Shown here: positions 18,022 through 25,919 of the stretch, piece by piece
Layout: each line of letters begins with the position of its first letter
Position numbering within the stretch: position 1 is the stretch's first letter
Assembly (NCBI GenBank): GCA_965222825.1
Contig: OZ244964.1
Location: 1,240,001 to 1,304,000, forward strand
Reading direction: 5' to 3'
DNA from: G965207335 sp965222825
Lineage (GTDB): Bacteria; Pseudomonadota; Gammaproteobacteria; PS1; Pseudothioglobaceae
DNA: 64,000 nt
The notes under the pieces: model-generated
Databases searched by the model: none
Seen by the model: the letters and a program-made list of their open reading frames with translations, nothing else
What the model was told of the DNA's origin: nothing
Position numbers and translations under genes: made by a program

Positions 18022-19239
18022 ATGGCTAAAATTATTGCTAGTATAGATATAGGAAGTTCAAAAATAGTAGTTTTAGTTTCCCAATATCAAGATGGTATAT
18101 TTAATATTCTAGGTATAGGAACTAAAAAATCTGATGGTTTTAAAAAAGGTGCTGTAGTTGATATAGCTAGCATAGTGCCAGTTATAAAAGATACTATATC
18201 TGAGGCAGAAAATATGTCTGGATACCAGATAAACGAAGTAATAGCAGGTATATCTGGCTGTGGTATAAAAAGCGTTGAATCAACTGGTTCAGTCTCTATT
18301 CGTTATGGTGAAGTTGATGAATATAGTATTAGTAGAGCACTAAGGGATGCAGAAAATATAACTATGTCTGCTAACCAAGAAATTTTGCATGTATTTCCTA
18401 ATTATTTTGTCATTAACAACTTATCTGAGGTGGATAATCCCTTAGGTATGCACGGAGATGATTTAAAAGCCCATGTCCATATTATAACTAATGATAAAAA
18501 CATTACTCAAAATACTATAAAAAGTATTAGTCAATGTGGAGTTGATGTAGCAAACACTATTTTAAATATAGTAGCAGTTAGTGAATCTTTATTAACCAAA
18601 GATGAAAAAAATAGCGGGACTTGCGTTATTGATATAGGCTATGACACCACAGATATTGCTATATATAAAGATAGTTCTATTTGTTATACAGAAGTATTAG
18701 ATATTGCAGGAAATAGTGTTACTAATGATGTTGCTTATGCGTTTAGTGCCTCACAGGATGATGCTGAGGGGTTTAAAGTTAATCACGGCTATGCACTAGA
18801 AAAATTGATTAGTGAAGAAATATTTATTGATGTTCAATACAGCGGTGATTCACAAGCAAAACAACTATCTTCTCGCACTTTATCAAAAGTTATTGAAGCA
18901 AGATATGAAGAAATATTTAATCTTATTAAGAAATCCTTAGAAACTAAAAATTATATAAACCTAGTAGATGCTGTGGTAATAACAGGAGGGGGTGCAAAAA
19001 TCAAAGGCTGTGCTAATTTGGCTGAAATAATTTTTAATAGGCCAGTTAGAATTGGCACTATTGGAATTAATGACAATATAAAAGGTGCAGACCATCTTAA
19101 TAATGATTCTTGCTATACAACAAGTATTGGTTTATTAGTGTTTAGTCAAAATAAGAATATTAATAATAATCTTAGTAGCGATAATTTGCAAAAAAAATCT
19201 TTATGGATAAAATTTAAAAAATTTATAAAGAGGATTTAA
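18022..19239 (+). CDS. ftsA: Cell division protein FtsA
   Basis: Actin-like protein that tethers FtsZ to the membrane and recruits later divisome proteins. Motifs: ASIDIGSSKIVVLV (phosphate 1), the 1C domain with HVFPNYFVINN, CVIDIGYDTTDIAIY (phosphate 2), AVVITGGGAKIKGC (adenosine), and a C-terminal amphipathic membrane anchor ending SLWIKFKKFIKRI. Length 405 aa is normal. The usual neighbours ftsQ upstream and ftsZ downstream are both absent; lpxC follows directly. Confidence 0.94.
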   Translation: MAKIIASIDIGSSKIVVLVSQYQDGIFNILGIGTKKSDGFKKGAVVDIASIVPVIKDTISEAENMSGYQINEVIAGISGCGIKSVESTGSVSIRYGEVDEYSISRALRDAENITMSANQEILHVFPNYFVINNLSEVDNPLGMHGDDLKAHVHIITNDKNITQNTIKSISQCGVDVANTILNIVAVSESLLTKDEKNSGTCVIDIGYDTTDIAIYKDSSICYTEVLDIAGNSVTNDVAYAFSASQDDAEGFKVNHGYALEKLISEEIFIDVQYSGDSQAKQLSSRTLSKVIEARYEEIFNLIKKSLETKNYINLVDAVVITGGGAKIKGCANLAEIIFNRPVRIGTIGINDNIKGADHLNNDSCYTTSIGLLVFSQNKNINNNLSSDNLQKKSLWIKFKKFIKRI

Positions 19240-19294
19240 GATAAATTTTGCTTGTTTATGTGTGCAATTTGATAGTTTTTTTTGGCTATTAGTT

Positions 19295-20212
19295 ATGATA
19301 AAACAAAGAAGTATTATTCATTCAGTAAGTGCAAGAGGTAATGGTATTCATAGTGGTAAACAGGTATTGATGAATTTATTACCAGCACCTATTGACCACG
19401 GTGTAATATTTAAACGCTTGGACTTAAATGGTAAAACAATTAAAGCCCAAAGTGCTTTTGTAAATGAGGTAGTATTATCTACTGGACTGGAAGAAGATGG
19501 CACTAAAGTATCCACAGTAGAACATTTATTATCAGCATTATCAGCGCTAGGTATTGATAATATAATTGTTGAGCTAGACTCGTTTGAAGTGCCAATTATG
19601 GATGGTAGCTCAGCACATTTTATATTTTTAATCCAAGCTGCAGGTATAGTAGAGCAAGATGCTTATAAAAAGTTCTTTGTCATTAAAGAGCCAATTAGAG
19701 TAGAGCATAATGATAGTTGGGCAGAACTATTACCTTATTTTGGGTTTAAGGTTTCATTGGAAATTAATTTTTATCATAAACTCATTAAAGATAGTGGGCA
19801 AAAACTATCTTTTGATTTTAGTGAAGAATCGTATTTAAAAGAAATTAGCAGGGCTAGAACATTTGGTTTAATAAAAGACTTAAAAGAGTTACAAAAAAAC
19901 GGCAAGGCACTAGGTGCAAGTTTGGAAAATGCTATTGCCTTAGATGATGATAATATTTTAAATACCGATGGTATGCGTTATAGCAATGAATTTGTAAAAC
20001 ATAAAATACTAGATATTATTGGTGATTTATATCTATTAGGTAATAGCGTTGTTGGCGAGTATAAAGGTTATAAGACTGGACATTATATTAATAATAAATT
20101 ACTTACCAAGCTACTTAATAATTCAAATTCGTGGGGTATAAAAGAATTTGAAGAACAAGACACACCGATAATATTCTATTCTGATGATTATTGGCAGAAA
20201 AATTTTATCTAA
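19295..20212 (+). CDS. lpxC: UDP-3-O-acyl-N-acetylglucosamine deacetylase
   Basis: Zinc enzyme for the first committed step of lipid A synthesis, so the organism makes lipopolysaccharide. The HxxS-type motif VEHLLSALSALGIDN carries the first zinc His, HKILDIIGDLYLLG the second His and Asp, and GHYINNKLL the C-terminal His. I place the start at ATG 19295, giving MIKQRSIIHSV and a length of 305 aa, equal to E. coli; an in-frame GTG at 19262 would add 11 residues without family similarity. In most gammaproteobacteria lpxC follows ftsZ; here it follows ftsA. Confidence 0.95.
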   Translation: MIKQRSIIHSVSARGNGIHSGKQVLMNLLPAPIDHGVIFKRLDLNGKTIKAQSAFVNEVVLSTGLEEDGTKVSTVEHLLSALSALGIDNIIVELDSFEVPIMDGSSAHFIFLIQAAGIVEQDAYKKFFVIKEPIRVEHNDSWAELLPYFGFKVSLEINFYHKLIKDSGQKLSFDFSEESYLKEISRARTFGLIKDLKELQKNGKALGASLENAIALDDDNILNTDGMRYSNEFVKHKILDIIGDLYLLGNSVVGEYKGYKTGHYINNKLLTKLLNNSNSWGIKEFEEQDTPIIFYSDDYWQKNFI

Positions 20213-20216
20213 AAGA

Positions 20217-20240
20217 TGTAAACAACTAAACTTTATATTT
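20217..20240 (+). promoter_or_regulatory. Motif shared upstream of two leader-peptide genes (copy 2)
   Basis: TGTAAACAACTAAACT followed by T and TATATTT. It matches 7504-7527 at 23 of 24 bases and starts 101 bp before the first peptide gene of the tandem array. Since the downstream 60 bases differ between the loci, the motif itself seems to be under selection or to mark a duplication boundary. Confidence 0.5.
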
Positions 20241-20317
20241 TACAATATAATTTGTAATATATAATTTTAGACCTAACTATAATACTAGAATAAGTTAGTT
20301 TTAGATACAAGGTAAAA

Positions 20318-20650
20318 ATGCAAAAATACAGTAGTTTATTGCTTGATAAAAATTTTAGAAAACGCATACGCGTTAGTCCAAAACTGATAATAAAAGAAAT
20401 AGACAACAATATAAAGTATAAGATTGTTACTAATACTAAGGATACCATATATTTAGTATTTTCTAATACAGAGATTAATTTAGGCAAACTCCAAGCTGGT
20501 ATTAAGGCTTCTACTACCGGTAGTATTGGTTGTGTAGGTTCAGCGGGAACAGTGGGCTCCTATGCTTGTGCTACCGCACCTAGCACCGTAGGAAGTGCTA
20601 GTAGTCTAGGCTCATTAGGCTCATTAGGCTCTATTAATCCTAACTCTTAA
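20318..20650 (+). CDS. NHLP-type leader peptide with Ser/Thr-x-Gly core (array gene 1)
   Basis: A 110-aa peptide in two halves. The leader (residues 1 to about 62) has LLLDKNFRKRIRVSPKL, then YKIVTNTKDTIYLVFS and KLQAGIKAS. This resembles NHLP leaders of ribosomal natural products, where a hydrophobic patch and a Gly-type site (here AG) precede the core. The core is low-complexity: STTGSIGCVGSAGTVGS and then SLGSLGSLGS, with two Cys. SD-like AAGG lies 6 bases before the ATG. Eight bases separate it from the next family gene. Proposed: a precursor of a modified peptide. An alternative is a structural Gly-every-third-residue helix. No modification enzyme is recognised nearby. Confidence 0.75.
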   Translation: MQKYSSLLLDKNFRKRIRVSPKLIIKEIDNNIKYKIVTNTKDTIYLVFSNTEINLGKLQAGIKASTTGSIGCVGSAGTVGSYACATAPSTVGSASSLGSLGSLGSINPNS

Positions 20651-20657
20651 TAATATT

Positions 20658-20978
20658 ATGAAAAACATAGCAAGCAACGATTTATTTGATAAAGACTTTC
20701 GTAAGCAATTACGCCAAAATCCAAGTTTGGCTTTTGATAATAATGACAAAGAAATTAAAGTATTTACTAACACAAAGCATATTTTGTATATTGTCTTTCC
20801 AGCAGAAGAGTTATTAGAAAATATACAAAACTTACAAGCTGGAGTTAAAGCTTCTAGTGTTGGCTCAATTAGTAGTGCAGGCACATTAGGAACAGTAGGC
20901 ACGGCAGTAATGTCAACAGTTAGCACTGTGTTATCGGTTGGTAGTGTTGGCACAGTTGGCAGTGCTACTGGCTTTTAG
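20658..20978 (+). CDS. NHLP-type leader peptide with Ser/Thr-x-Gly core (array gene 2)
   Basis: A 106-aa paralogue of the flanking genes. Leader: NDLFDKDFRKQLRQNPSLAF, then IKVFTNTKHILYIVFPAEE and NLQAGVKAS. The core has SVGSISSAGTLGTVGT and, near the end, SVGSVGTVGSATGF, with no Cys. The near-identical leader positions and divergent cores are what one expects of duplicated precursor genes in which the core varies. It lies 8 bp after gene 1 and 27 bp before gene 3, so the three form one transcription unit. Sequencing shows no frameshift. The function is inferred from leader similarity only. Confidence 0.75.
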   Translation: MKNIASNDLFDKDFRKQLRQNPSLAFDNNDKEIKVFTNTKHILYIVFPAEELLENIQNLQAGVKASSVGSISSAGTLGTVGTAVMSTVSTVLSVGSVGTVGSATGF

Positions 20979-21005
20979 ATAATATTATAAATTTAGGATT
21001 GTATT

Positions 21006-21389
21006 ATGAAAAACTTAAAAATAAATGATTTATTTAACAAAGACCTCCGTAAGAAATTACGCCAAGACCCAAGCACATCTATTATAGATAACTATTATGA
21101 TAATAATAGTAATAATATTGAACTTAATAGCAATATTGAGCTTAAAGTATTAACTAGTACTAAGGACAAAGTATATATTGTTTTTCCACATACTGGACAT
21201 ATAAATATAGAGGAAATACGAGCAGGCGTTCAAGCATCAACAGCTGGTAGTGCTGGTAGTGGTAGCACAGCTGGCACAGTTAGCACCTTTAGCACTACTG
21301 CTCCTGTTACAGTTGGTTGCTCTATTGGAACAGCAAGCACAGCTGGCACAGTTGGCACAGCTGGCTCAGTTGATTTGATTAACCTTTAA
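21006..21389 (+). CDS. NHLP-type leader peptide with Ser/Thr-x-Gly core (array gene 3)
   Basis: The longest intact copy at 127 aa. Leader: NDLFNKDLRKKLRQDPST, an insert of Asn-rich sequence (about residues 25-45), then LKVLTSTKDKVYIVFP and EIRAGVQAS. The core runs through SAGSGSTAGTVSTFST and ends TASTAGTVGTAGSVDLINL, with one Cys. AGGA precedes the ATG by 8 bases. The Ser/Thr residues mostly follow or precede Gly, the context favoured by azole-forming enzymes in other peptides; that is an analogy, not proof. The gene is convergent with plsY, 22 bp away. Confidence 0.75.
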   Translation: MKNLKINDLFNKDLRKKLRQDPSTSIIDNYYDNNSNNIELNSNIELKVLTSTKDKVYIVFPHTGHINIEEIRAGVQASTAGSAGSGSTAGTVSTFSTTAPVTVGCSIGTASTAGTVGTAGSVDLINL

Positions 21390-21411
21390 AGTATTAGCAC
21401 TTCAAATAGTA

Positions 21412-21999
21412 TCACAACTTATCTTCTTTTTTGTTTAAAAGACGACTAATATTGCCTTTATGAGTCCAAAAAACCCATAAAGACATAATAATTATAACAA
21501 AACTACTAAGTGTTTCATTGGTTGAATAATAAAAAATTACCGGACTTATTGCTACTGCAATTAGTGCTGATAGTGATGATATTTTTAATACCTTAGCTAT
21601 AAACAACCATATTAGTGCCGTTATTATTCCCGATATAAAATCTAGTGCTAAAACAGCACCTAAAAATGTTGCAACACCTTTACCGCCCTTAAAAGAAAAC
21701 CATATAGGGTAAATATGCCCTAAAAATACCGATATAGCTACTAAACTAGCCATAAATAAACTAAAACCAAAAAATAATGATAAAGCAACAGGAATAAAGC
21801 CTTTTAATAAGTCAAATACTAGCACTACAAATGCTGGTTTTTTACCACCTATACGCAGAACATTTGTAGCACCGGGATTTTGTGAGCCTAAACTTCTAGG
21901 ATCAGGCAGGTGCATTAACTTACAAACAATTATTGCACTAGATATTGAGCCTAGTAAAAAACTTAATACAATCAATACTAATTCAGGTAAGATAATCAT
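21412..21999 (-). CDS. plsY: Acyl-phosphate glycerol-3-phosphate acyltransferase
   Basis: Integral membrane enzyme that begins phospholipid synthesis by acylating glycerol 3-phosphate from acyl phosphate. Family motifs are visible: GSISSAIIVCKL, then the first catalytic loop PRSLGSQNPGATNVLRIGG, the glycine-rich FKGGKGVATFLGA, and a C-terminal helix with the HKGNISRLL motif. At least five hydrophobic segments fit the family topology. Length 195 aa is normal. It is divergent from folB (17 bp between the starts), which is the common gammaproteobacterial arrangement. Confidence 0.96.
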   Translation of the reverse strand: MIILPELVLIVLSFLLGSISSAIIVCKLMHLPDPRSLGSQNPGATNVLRIGGKKPAFVVLVFDLLKGFIPVALSLFFGFSLFMASLVAISVFLGHIYPIWFSFKGGKGVATFLGAVLALDFISGIITALIWLFIAKVLKISSLSALIAVAISPVIFYYSTNETLSSFVIIIMSLWVFWTHKGNISRLLNKKEDKL

Positions 22000-22016
22000 A
22001 TTTTTTTATAAATAAA

Positions 22017-22382
22017 ATGGATATTATATTTATTAAATCGCTAAAAGTAGATACTGTTATTGGTATTTATGATTGGGAGCGTAAAATTAGACAAGACATA
22101 ATCCTAGATATAGAAATGTCAGCTAATATAAACAAAGCTAGCCAAACAGATTCCGTAGAACAAACAATAGATTATAAAGTAGTTGCTAAAAAAATAATAG
22201 CCTTTGTAAGAAAAAGTGAGTATCAATTAGTAGAAACTCTTGCTGAAAAAATATGTGAGTTAATACTAAATGAGTTTAATATTTCTTGGGTAAAACTAAC
22301 TCTTAATAAGGGTGATGTCTTAAAAGGAGCAATGGGAGTGGGGGTAATTATCCAAAGGACGAATGACAAAAATACACATTAA
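22017..22382 (+). CDS. folB: Dihydroneopterin aldolase
   Basis: Converts dihydroneopterin to 6-hydroxymethyl-dihydropterin in folate synthesis. Motifs: VIGIYDWERKIRQDIILDIE with the substrate-binding Glu, TIDYKVVAKKIIAFV, and ETLAEKICELIL, followed by the catalytic-Lys region LTLNKGDVLKGA. Length 121 aa is normal. It overlaps folK by 20 bp, so the two consecutive folate enzymes are coupled in translation. Confidence 0.95.
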   Translation: MDIIFIKSLKVDTVIGIYDWERKIRQDIILDIEMSANINKASQTDSVEQTIDYKVVAKKIIAFVRKSEYQLVETLAEKICELILNEFNISWVKLTLNKGDVLKGAMGVGVIIQRTNDKNTH

Positions 22383-22857
22383 TATTGGCAGTAATATTGA
22401 CAAGAAAAATCAAATTAAGTTAGCACTCACTAATCTAGCCAAGCACTTTGATAATTTAGTGTTATCATCTATATACGAAACAGAGCCAGTAGGCTTTAAG
22501 GGAGATAATTTTTACAACTTAGGTGTTGATGCGATAACAAATCTTAATATAACTGCCATACATAATATTTTGCACGGTGTAGAAATTAGTCAAGGGCGTA
22601 ATAAAAATTTGCTAAATACTTTATCTAGGACTATTGATTTAGACTTAGTATTATACGGGCAAGAAATAAATAAAAAATACAATATACCTAGAGATGATAT
22701 TTTAAAATACTCATTTGTATTGGCTCCACTAGCTGAGTTAATGCCAAGTGCCATACACCCAGAAGTAAAAATTACTTATAATAAACTATGGCAAAAGCTA
22801 CATTCAAATACTAAAATTAACAAGTATAATATAAGTTTATTAAAAGTTAAAGTATGA
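22363..22857 (+). CDS. folK: 6-hydroxymethyl-7,8-dihydropterin pyrophosphokinase
   Basis: Activates the pterin for joining with p-aminobenzoate. The protein begins INIGSNIDKKNQIKLAL, then has SIYETEPVGFKGDNFYNLGV and the signature SRTIDLDLVLYG with the Mg-binding aspartates; IPRDDILKYSFVLAPLAEL closes the active site. Length 164 aa is normal. It overlaps folB at its start and the dsbA-like gene by 4 bp at its end. Confidence 0.96.
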   Translation: MTKIHINIGSNIDKKNQIKLALTNLAKHFDNLVLSSIYETEPVGFKGDNFYNLGVDAITNLNITAIHNILHGVEISQGRNKNLLNTLSRTIDLDLVLYGQEINKKYNIPRDDILKYSFVLAPLAELMPSAIHPEVKITYNKLWQKLHSNTKINKYNISLLKVKV

Positions 22858-23492
22858 GCAAAAAACTATTTATATTAGTTATTTTTTTATTTATTCTTAG
22901 CAATTTAAACGCAGAGGAATTTATTAAAGGGCAACACTATAATAAACTTGAAATACCAGTGCCAACAGAAGTAGATAAAGGCAAGATTGAGCTAAGAGAG
23001 TTATTTTGGTATTATTGCCCGCATTGTTTTGATATTGAGCCTAGAATAAATAAATACTTAGCCAGCAAGCCCAAAAGCGTGCAATTTGTCCCTCAGCCAG
23101 CAATATTTTCTAAAAGGTGGATAAATGGGGCAATATTTTATTATGTTTTAGAGCAATTAGGTGAAGTTGAAAGATTACACGCCAAGTTATTTGATGCAAT
23201 TCATACTGATAATATAGTGTTTAGCACTAAGGAAGATTTTATTGATTGGTTATCTGTAAACGGAGTTGATAAAAAACAAGCCAGTAAGGCATTCTCATCA
23301 TTTGCAATAAAAATAAACATCAATAAGGCAATTAAAAGAACCCCTAAATATAAAGTAACAGGCGTGCCAGCATTTGTGATAAACGGTAAATATACAACTA
23401 GCGTAAAAGAAGCAGGCGGCTATAAAAAATTATTTAAACTAATTGACTACCTAGTAAATAAAGAAGCAACAAAAATTAAAAATAAAAGATAA
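22854..23492 (+). CDS. dsbA: Periplasmic thiol:disulfide oxidoreductase, DsbA type
   Basis: Introduces disulfides into exported proteins. A signal peptide covers about residues 1-20 (hydrophobic core LFILVIFLFIL, ending at NAEE). The thioredoxin-fold active site CPHC is at residues 55-58 with the normal CPHC dipeptide, and the cis-Pro loop is TGVPAFVING. Length 212 aa matches DsbA. It overlaps folK by 4 bp. Its clients may include the Cys-containing sox proteins, but that is inference. Confidence 0.93.
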   Translation: MSKKLFILVIFLFILSNLNAEEFIKGQHYNKLEIPVPTEVDKGKIELRELFWYYCPHCFDIEPRINKYLASKPKSVQFVPQPAIFSKRWINGAIFYYVLEQLGEVERLHAKLFDAIHTDNIVFSTKEDFIDWLSVNGVDKKQASKAFSSFAIKININKAIKRTPKYKVTGVPAFVINGKYTTSVKEAGGYKKLFKLIDYLVNKEATKIKNKR

Positions 23493-23618
23493 AGAAACAC
23501 AATACCTAATTATTTAAAAAAAATGTAGCATACACCTATTCCCACAAGTTGTGCTTTAGCTTGTTTTATCTGTCATCTCTCCTCTGTATTACACTGAAAC
23601 AGCCTGTTGCGTAAGCAC

Positions 23619-23744
23619 TCAGGCGGAATGATTTGTTAAGTGTTTTTTATGGCTTGGAAATTTATGATTAACTGATTGATATACAATAGTAACCAGCCCA
23701 CCAATAAAAATAATAACTGCCAACATAAATAAATATTCACCCAT
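23619..23744 (-). CDS. Small single-span membrane protein, 41 aa, unknown
   Basis: ATG at 23742-23744 with a strong GAGGAG 8 bases upstream, which overlaps the end of the preceding small ORF. The product starts MGEYLFMLAVIIFIGGLVTI, a single transmembrane helix, and continues with a basic, His-rich tail (HKFPSHKKHLTNHSA). Good ribosome site and amphipathic-tail design argue that it is real. I recognise no family. It seems cotranscribed with the frameshifted small membrane gene before it. Confidence 0.5.
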   Translation of the reverse strand: MGEYLFMLAVIIFIGGLVTIVYQSVNHKFPSHKKHLTNHSA

Positions 23745-23746
23745 AA

Positions 23747-23957
23747 TTACAACTCCTCTAATCTATCAAGACATTTAAAAACTCTTTTGTTAATAATAAC
23801 TGTTATTATAATAACAACAAAAAACACTAATTAAACCTAGAATTAACAATACAGGTTTTGCTGAGGTATAATTTTGAGCAAACCACGCTAATAAAGATAT
23901 ACCAGATACAATTAAAACAGCAAAAGCAACTTTATACCAGCCTATTTCCTGTTCAAT
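23747..23957 (-). pseudogene. Small two-span membrane protein, frameshifted, no ATG
   Basis: Frame from ATT at 23955-23957 (AGGAG lies six bases upstream) encodes EQEIGWYKVAFAVLIVSGIS, then LLAWFAQNY and a second hydrophobic run. At a run of six T (23819-23824, as A on the plus strand) the frame ends in a stop at 23790. In the next frame the second helix continues naturally to ITVIINKRVFKCLDRLEEL and stops just before the next gene. So one base was gained or lost, or slippage occurs there. The start is ATT or ATA, with no standard start in frame. Decay or an error is likely; the family is unknown. Confidence 0.45.
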
Positions 23958-24052
23958 TATTTTCTCCTAGGACATAGATTAATTTTAGCATAATTTTCTC
24001 TTTAGTTTAATATTTTATAGTTTAATTTCAGCCTAATTATTTTTATAAAATT

Positions 24053-24081
24053 TTCTTGCAAAAGTAACAAAAGGCTATAAT
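24053..24081 (+). promoter_or_regulatory. Possible promoter of thiD-hisC-nif3
   Basis: TATAAT at 24076-24081, 30 bp before the thiD start, with TTCTTG at 24053-24058 spaced by 17 bp. The -10 is a perfect consensus; the -35 is weak. Confidence 0.35.
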
Positions 24082-24111
24082 ATTAGACTATTAAATAATA
24101 TATAATTTAAA

Positions 24112-24864
24112 ATGTCTAGTATATTAGTATTATCAGGATTAGACCCAACAGGTGGTGCTGGGCTGAGTGCTGATATTGAGACTATGGCACAAATAGGGGT
24201 AAACGCTCTGCCTATTGCCACTGCTATTACCGTGCAAAATAGCACAAATTTTATCTCATCAAATGCTATTGCTGTTGATATTATTAAAGCCCAAATTAAG
24301 CACCTAGCACAAGATATTAATTTTAAAGCTATAAAAATTGGCTTATTAGCAAATGAAGAGCAAATAAGTACTATTATTGAAATTGCAAAAACCTATAAAC
24401 ACTTACCAATAATTTTAGACCCAATAATAATAACTAGCACTAATAAACAATTATTGACAAAAAGTGCTATAAATAGACTAATATATTTAGTAAATATAGC
24501 AACTGTTATTACCCCTAATATGGCTGAATTGCAAATACTAACAAATACTAAAAACGAGCAAATAGCAATTAGTAAACTAAAAACAGATTGGATATTATTG
24601 ACTAAAACAGATATATCAAAGACAATAATTAACCATCAACTTTACTATAAAAATAAAGTGTATAAAACATTTTCTTATAACAAAATAGCCGCTAATTTTC
24701 ACGGCTCTGGTTGCACTCTTAGCTCGTCTATAGCAAGTTATGTAGCCAAGGGTAATAAAATAGACAAAGCTTGTGAGTTAGGTTTAGACTATACCTATAA
24801 AAGCCTACTGCCTAAATATAAAATTGCTAAAAATCAGTTTCATCCACAAAGAATAAATTTATGA
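24112..24864 (+). CDS. thiD: Hydroxymethylpyrimidine / phosphomethylpyrimidine kinase
   Basis: Phosphorylates HMP and HMP-P for thiamine synthesis; ribokinase fold. The N-terminal motif SGLDPTGGAGLSADIET binds substrate, the central ITPNMAELQILT is typical, and the anion-hole/catalytic motif is FHGSGCTLSSSIASYVAKG with the catalytic Cys/Asp region. Length 250 aa is normal. The stop overlaps the hisC start by 4 bp, so it begins a thiD-hisC-nif3 operon. Confidence 0.95.
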   Translation: MSSILVLSGLDPTGGAGLSADIETMAQIGVNALPIATAITVQNSTNFISSNAIAVDIIKAQIKHLAQDINFKAIKIGLLANEEQISTIIEIAKTYKHLPIILDPIIITSTNKQLLTKSAINRLIYLVNIATVITPNMAELQILTNTKNEQIAISKLKTDWILLTKTDISKTIINHQLYYKNKVYKTFSYNKIAANFHGSGCTLSSSIASYVAKGNKIDKACELGLDYTYKSLLPKYKIAKNQFHPQRINL

Positions 24865-25919
24865 TAGATAATTGGTTAAGAAAGGAGGTGTATAATTTAG
24901 AGCCCTATAAAGTGCTAGATAGTGAGGGCTTTATTAAGTTGGATGCTATGGAGTTTCCTTATGATGTATCTATTAGGTTAAAACAAAAATATTTATCTCA
25001 AATAGAGAAAATAGCACTAAATAGATACCCAGATATAACAGCAAAAACGCTAAATAAAACCATAAAGATGTTATTTAATATTAGCGATAATAATGATATA
25101 CTATTTGGTAATGGCTCTGATGAATTAATTCAATTATTATGTCTATCTTGCAATACTAATGATACAATTATGGGATTTAGTCCTAGTTTTGTAATGTATG
25201 ATTTAATAGCAAAATTCACGCAATTACAATACCAGCCCATAGCACTTGATAACAACTATCAAATAAACCTAGAGTGCAGTTTAAAACTAATAGCAAAGCA
25301 CAAGCCAAAGATTATTTTTATAGCCTATCCTAATAATCCAACGGGTAATTTATTTAACAAACAAGATATTATAAAAATTATTACAAGTGCTAATTCTTTG
25401 GTGGTAATAGATGAAGCATATTATGTTTATGCAAGTGATAATTTTTTATTAGCACTTGATAAATACCCCAATTTAATAATTATCCGCACCCTATCCAAAT
25501 TAGGCTTAGCAGGCATTAGATTAGGATTTTTACTTGCTAATAAAAATATTACTAAGCAATTAAATAAACTACGCCTACCGTATAATATTAATAGCCTAAC
25601 CCAAGTTAGTGCTGAGTTTTTTTTAATAAATAGCCTCCAAAATAGAGCACAAATAAAACAAATCATAGCAAGCAGGGAGGATATGATTATTGATATTAAT
25701 AAAATTAATGGCTTGATAGCGTTTAAATCTGAGGCTAACTTTATACTATTTAAAGCCCAAAATGGAAATAAATTATTTAGCTATTTACTAAAAAATAAAG
25801 TGCTAATTAAAAACCTATCCAACCATAAGTGTTTAAATAATCACCTAAGGGTTAGTATAGGAACTACTTATGAAAATAAAATATTTATAAACTTATTACA
25901 AAATTATGCTAACCAATAA
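24861..25919 (+). CDS. hisC: Histidinol-phosphate aminotransferase
   Basis: PLP-dependent transamination in histidine synthesis. The protein has NRYPDITAKTLNKTI, FGNGSDELIQLL for the PLP phosphate cup, IFIAYPNNPTGNLF, VVIDEAYYVYA, and the Schiff-base Lys in TLSKLGLAGIRLG. Length 352 aa is normal. It is coupled to thiD (4-bp overlap) and to the nif3-like gene (14-bp overlap). Other his genes (hisB, hisH) lie 3 kb downstream in the same direction. Confidence 0.94.
   Translation: MIDNWLRKEVYNLEPYKVLDSEGFIKLDAMEFPYDVSIRLKQKYLSQIEKIALNRYPDITAKTLNKTIKMLFNISDNNDILFGNGSDELIQLLCLSCNTNDTIMGFSPSFVMYDLIAKFTQLQYQPIALDNNYQINLECSLKLIAKHKPKIIFIAYPNNPTGNLFNKQDIIKIITSANSLVVIDEAYYVYASDNFLLALDKYPNLIIIRTLSKLGLAGIRLGFLLANKNITKQLNKLRLPYNINSLTQVSAEFFLINSLQNRAQIKQIIASREDMIIDINKINGLIAFKSEANFILFKAQNGNKLFSYLLKNKVLIKNLSNHKCLNNHLRVSIGTTYENKIFINLLQNYANQ

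Noticed and set aside
19262..19294. GTG start for lpxC 33 bases earlier
   Set aside because: The extra 11 residues are hydrophobic and unlike LpxC; the ATG at 19295 gives the usual 305-aa protein.
20233..20487. Minus-strand hydrophobic ORF of 84 codons
   Set aside because: Antisense to array gene 1 and its promoter gap; no family resemblance.
20624..20953. Minus-strand ORF of 109 codons across the leader-peptide array
   Set aside because: Antisense shadow of array gene 2; the Thr/Val/Pro pattern is just the complement of its repeat core.
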